DNA of 64,000 nt from positions 1-64,000 of the forward strand of contig JAPOWG010000035.1 of assembly GCA_026707745.1 (NCBI GenBank). Direction: 5' to 3'. The notes under the pieces are model-generated. The model was not told where the DNA came from and did no database searches. It saw only the letters and a list, made by a program, of their open reading frames with translations. The translations under genes were made by a program, and so were the position numbers. Origin of the DNA: Chloroflexota bacterium. Lineage in GTDB: Bacteria; Chloroflexota; Anaerolineae; Aggregatilineales; Phototrophicaceae. Of this stretch, positions 61,388 through 64,000 are shown in pieces. Every line of letters starts with the position of its first letter. The stretch's first letter is position 1.

Positions 61388-61420
61388 GGGCGAGATGGCA
61401 CGGCTGGTCTCATCTCGCCC
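61388..61420. terminator. Hairpin between convergent genes
   Basis: GGGCGAGATG / CATCTCGCCC, 10-bp stem, loop of 13. It is related to 44768-44800, including the upstream 'gagcgactgcttgagg'. Suited to act on either strand; no T-tract. Confidence 0.5.
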
Positions 61421-61439
61421 GGGGGTTGATGCTCTTGTC

Positions 61440-62084
61440 TTATAGTCGATAGTCCCCTTTTTCTGAATGAATCAATATGCCATCTGCTGTATATGCAGTC
61501 ATGGACCAGCTATTGCGGTATAGGGAGAATTTTAAGGTAAGAGCAGGGTACATGTTCCATACTTCAGTCCCCAAAGAGCCCATTACTCGGTCCTTAACGC
61601 GAGCAATCTCCGAATATATTTCGGTTGGCATAGCTTCTGTCGACCACAATATGCCGGGGACAAGAGAAGCAATCACCTCGGATCTGCTGATTTCAATATA
61701 AATGAACACACTGGTATCTTTAACTTTGCGGCCGCCCCATGTACAAATATCAAAATGTGATATTGCCATTTCCACAGTCAAAGAGTCCAAAGTGCACACG
61801 CCGGATTCACACTCGTCCCTAAAATAAACATACCCCAATGTGTTGGAACCGTGCCAAGCCAGTTTCCATGACACCTCATCAAAAATCTGTCGAACCAACT
61901 CGGCTTCAGAATACACATTCTGCAAGGCGGACTGTGCAAGTCTTTGAGACAATGATATCTCTTTCGGAATGCTACAGAAGCCTGCCCAGACTACAAACAA
62001 CGAAGTTGGGATTGTCACCAAAACAATCAGAATTATGCATGGCAGTGGCCATTTTCTGTTGACGGGTCGCTGCTTGGCTTTCAT
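61440..62084 (-). CDS. Membrane-anchored candidate immunity protein for the lysozyme-like effector
   Basis: A 214-residue protein. One N-terminal membrane segment ('LPCIILIVLVTIPTSLFVVWAGF') follows a basic stretch, so the body faces outward. It has a Cys-containing loop ('ECESGVCTLDSL') and 'VFIYIEISRSEVIASLVPG', but no family I know. It starts 4 nt after the stop of the SLT-like effector gene, so the two are co-translated. An external anchored domain is where an inhibitor of a peptidoglycan-cleaving enzyme would need to be; immunity is an inference. Confidence 0.65.
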   Translation of the reverse strand: MKAKQRPVNRKWPLPCIILIVLVTIPTSLFVVWAGFCSIPKEISLSQRLAQSALQNVYSEAELVRQIFDEVSWKLAWHGSNTLGYVYFRDECESGVCTLDSLTVEMAISHFDICTWGGRKVKDTSVFIYIEISRSEVIASLVPGILWSTEAMPTEIYSEIARVKDRVMGSLGTEVWNMYPALTLKFSLYRNSWSMTAYTADGILIHSEKGDYRL

Positions 62085-62088
62085 TACG

Positions 62089-63198
62089 TCAGCCTGTATA
62101 GAGGAGTCCGTATTTTTCTAATGCTTCATCTTTCATTGACAGTACATTATGAACGTATGTAATGTCCACTGTCGCTTCTACACCCTCAATAACCCCAGCA
62201 GCGCCATCCTTTTTGAATCGTTCAGGGAATCCTGTATACAAGGTATCTGTCCCTTGGTTGTATGCGCCAACTGCTAACATCAATAGGTCCTGGCTACTGA
62301 CGTGAGGTTGATCAATTTCTTCATCTGAAACCATTACGCCATATGCTTGTAAGAGCTCTTGTATCTCGTACTGGAGATGCTTGAGATATACACCGGCGAC
62401 TCTGATATTGAATTCATCATTATGCTGCAATTGATAACCAACATCGTAGTTGCTCCAACCGTCGGTCAATTCATGGCCACCCCATACGTCCTGCATATCG
62501 TCAATGGGAAGATTTAAGTCCTCAAACGAGTCCTTATGTTTGTTTAGCATTTCAATTGCAACCGGAATCTGAATTTGGGCAAGTCCAAACGATTTCTCTC
62601 TTTCGCGTAGAAACGGAACGAAATTCAATTTGTGCCCCGGCGGAAAGATATTGATATTGTACACCCAAGTATATGAGCCATGTTCCATCATAGAAGTCGC
62701 CGGATTGCTGTGCATTGCCTTATCTTCCCAAAGATGGACCATCGCCAGTATCCCAGGGTCGATTCCTATGCGTTCCGCAGTCTCGCGGGTGTATAAGGCT
62801 CTCTTTAAACCAGTGATGTATTCCTTGCTACCCCCAAACACAGAGGCTTGTGTCTCGCCAAGTGCAATCAACTCGTCTTTCTTGAAGATTTCCTGCAAGA
62901 GTTCCGTTTCTGAAAGAGCGGCGAGATCAGATTGTACACCCAAGATACGAGCAAACTCGACAATATCCGCTCTAAACGCCTGATCCTCCTGCTCCATTAC
63001 CCACTCCGGTTGATTCCCCTTCTCCGCCAATGTCTGCGACCAAAACGCCGTGCTCGATTCCACATCCTCCCGCCACGACGGGTTCGCCACATAATTAGGG
63101 TCGTTGATGACGGCGGCAAGCTCCATGCCCTTTGCCCCACGAATGTAGACATAGCGATAACCGGATGGCGTCAAAACCGTCAAGGACTTGGCCCCCAA
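62089..63198 (-). CDS. SLT/lysozyme-like effector, N-terminally truncated
   Basis: The frame is shown from a TTG at 63198 (369 residues) but is open well upstream, into repeat sequence. Its first 80 residues match the end of the JAB domain of the effector at 57035: 'SGYRYVYIRGAKGMEL' against 'EEVYIRGTLGMEV', and 'EWVMEQED' against 'EYVFEQGE'. The JAMM histidines are missing; upstream reads 'LDPDAPASQAGLEGAF'. Residues 145-320 look like an SLT/lysozyme fold: 'ILAMVHLWEDKAMHS' with possible catalytic Glu158, 'SFGLAQIQIP', 'FNIRVAGVYLKHL', 'LAVGAYNQG'. Whether it is expressed is doubtful because leader and promoter are gone. Confidence 0.7.
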   Translation of the reverse strand: MGAKSLTVLTPSGYRYVYIRGAKGMELAAVINDPNYVANPSWREDVESSTAFWSQTLAEKGNQPEWVMEQEDQAFRADIVEFARILGVQSDLAALSETELLQEIFKKDELIALGETQASVFGGSKEYITGLKRALYTRETAERIGIDPGILAMVHLWEDKAMHSNPATSMMEHGSYTWVYNINIFPPGHKLNFVPFLREREKSFGLAQIQIPVAIEMLNKHKDSFEDLNLPIDDMQDVWGGHELTDGWSNYDVGYQLQHNDEFNIRVAGVYLKHLQYEIQELLQAYGVMVSDEEIDQPHVSSQDLLMLAVGAYNQGTDTLYTGFPERFKKDGAAGVIEGVEATVDITYVHNVLSMKDEALEKYGLLYTG

Positions 63199-63266
63199 CC
63201 AAAATGCCCCTTCCAGACCCGCTTGCGATGCCGGCGCGTCTGGGTCGAGGCGGGGGCTGGGTCCGG

Positions 63267-63349
63267 CGACGAGCGCTCGCCGCCGAGTCTGGAATTGAAG
63301 ACGCGCTGCCGGGGCGTTTGCCGGCAGCCTGCCAGGGCGTAGGGCTTTT
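63267..63349. repeat. 83-bp array-specific repeat, copy 2
   Basis: Partner of 43262-43344 (about 74 of 83 identical). It marks the break where the lysozyme effector has lost its N-terminal half. Confidence 0.8.
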
Positions 63350-63388
63350 TAATTCGGGGGCAGCGCTTTCCAGTTCTGCTGTAGGCGA

Positions 63389-63435
63389 TACGAACTCGCT
63401 TGAGCAACTGTGCTCCAGGTCCAGCGCGTTGATGA
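63389..63435 (-). pseudogene. Short effector N-terminal module remnant
   Basis: The minus strand carries the 'A.DLE...SEF' coding core of the WWSEF module (compare 43540-43585 and 58590-58650), with substitutions. Only about 45 bases remain. Confidence 0.5.
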
Positions 63436-63488
63436 AGGATATTGGTGACTTATGTTCATTAGGCCGGTATGGGTTTTCGTCTCAAAAT

Positions 63489-64000
63489 CTATTTCGGCGA
63501 CCAGCTTATTTCTTCTATTGTGCAATCCATGTCTGTCAGTCGCTGCAAGTCCCTGCCATCGCGTTTTATCTTGAACATCCGACTAATATATTCATCTTCA
63601 AATAAATAATCATAAACGGAAAAGGCAATCCACTCGCTGTCGGGCGACCATGAAATGTCACCTAATTTGCCCGTGTCTAATCTTTTAACATAATCAACAA
63701 CAGCCGTATCAACGTCAAGCAAAAATATATGTATCCCCTCGCCTTCATCAAGTTTTTCACCCTTTATTGCGATCCACTTGCCATTTGGAGACCATTGCGC
63801 ATCGTAAATGAACTCCATCTTGAGTGAAAACTCTTCAACCTGTTCTTTGACATTGAATACAGCCAACTCTGAATATTCTAAACCAAGGCCATGTCCGAAA
63901 TACATAATCTGCTCATCGTTTGGCGCCCAAGCCACGTCCGAAAGGTACGTTCCCGTTCTCGTCAGCACCCGCCAATCTGAGCCATCGGGATCCGAACCAT
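63489..64000 (-). CDS. PD40/TolB-like beta-propeller protein, partial at window end
   Basis: The C-terminal part of a paralogue of 41694-42860; the N-terminus lies beyond 64000. The frame continues to the edge ('SDPDGSDWRVLTRTGTY'). Blades seen: 'VAWAPNDEQIMYFGHG', 'QWSPNGKWIAIKGEKL', 'SWSPDSEWIAFSVYD', ending 'CTIEEISWSPK', the same final residues as the paralogue. Anchoring cannot be judged without the start. It lies immediately upstream of the truncated lysozyme effector. Confidence 0.8.
   Translation of the reverse strand, partial: GSDPDGSDWRVLTRTGTYLSDVAWAPNDEQIMYFGHGLGLEYSELAVFNVKEQVEEFSLKMEFIYDAQWSPNGKWIAIKGEKLDEGEGIHIFLLDVDTAVVDYVKRLDTGKLGDISWSPDSEWIAFSVYDYLFEDEYISRMFKIKRDGRDLQRLTDMDCTIEEISWSPK

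Larger units (their letters stand above)
61123..61439. other. Intergenic region between convergent genes
   Basis: About 320 bases with two hairpins (61271-61291 and 61388-61420) and no gene. The second hairpin shares its flank with 44700-44800. Confidence 0.6.

Noticed and set aside
63180..63407. 75-codon minus-strand frame over the 83-bp repeat
   Set aside because: It is a shadow in a different frame from the effector remnant and reads through a repeat; Arg/Pro-rich and no ribosome site.
1..64000. CRISPR arrays, rRNA, tRNA, integrase or transposase genes
   Set aside because: I found no regularly spaced repeats, rRNA motifs, convincing tRNA cloverleaf or recombinase-like protein in any frame.

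Overview
The window is bacterial DNA of moderately high GC with dense operons (many ATGA or GTGA stop/start overlaps), Tat-exported solute-binding proteins, many carbohydrate and peptide ABC transporters, and small intergenic palindromes repeated in many places. Gene content and repeat style suggest a Chloroflexota heterotroph (Anaerolineae/Caldilineae/SAR202-like). That is an inference from family resemblance only; no rRNA, tRNA or marker gene is present. No recognisable transcription factor is encoded in the 64 kb.

Positions 1-41 kb are metabolic. A D-amino-acid oxidase / EamA exporter / RidA / LLM-flavoprotein operon (0.1-3.4 kb, minus) is followed by a sugar ABC importer with a GH127 beta-L-arabinofuranosidase (4.2-9.5 kb), a heterodimeric ABC exporter with one degenerate ATP site and an MFS carrier (9.6-14.5 kb), and a dipeptide-type ABC importer (14.5-20.3 kb, minus). 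Next come a TrpX-like binding protein, a second dipeptide-binding protein beside a truncated thiolase copy, and a catabolic operon (24.7-32 kb): thiolase-fold protein without thiolase catalytic residues, DUF35 partner, DhaK, DhaL, a fucose/arabinose-isomerase-like protein, a YnjB-like binding protein and an UgpC/MalK-like ATPase. A second MFS carrier, a CoA-transferase/nucleoside-hydrolase pair, and a LacD aldolase with a ribose-type ABC importer follow; the binding protein of that importer is an in-frame tandem duplication. GH51 (47 kb), PfkA and a ROK kinase (59-61 kb) continue the sugar theme, so arabinoside breakdown feeding glycolysis is a reasonable overall reading.

Positions 41.5-64 kb hold something different, mostly on the minus strand: what looks like a polymorphic-toxin (effector/immunity) array that I cannot match to a named system. 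Large proteins without signal peptides start with a short acidic/aromatic leader and a Pro/Lys-rich stretch, then diverge. One has a JAB/JAMM peptidase domain and an unknown tail, one a LytM/M23 peptidase, one an SLT-like lysozyme domain, and one a hydrophobic pretoxin-like segment. Three of them are followed within 2-35 nt by a small secreted or membrane-anchored protein (candidate immunity). Two of the tail+partner pairs recur as orphan cassettes (tail fragment plus partner paralogue), and an N-terminal module recurs as four copies. The effector genes share a 5' leader and a sigma70-like promoter whose spacer holds a palindrome resembling the Gram-positive LexA box. Two of these promoters lie back-to-back with a second duplicated promoter that drives GH51 and pfkA.

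Secreted WD40/PD40 beta-propeller proteins are interspersed. Decay is visible: a frameshifted partner, an effector with three in-frame amber codons, and an N-terminally truncated lysozyme effector.
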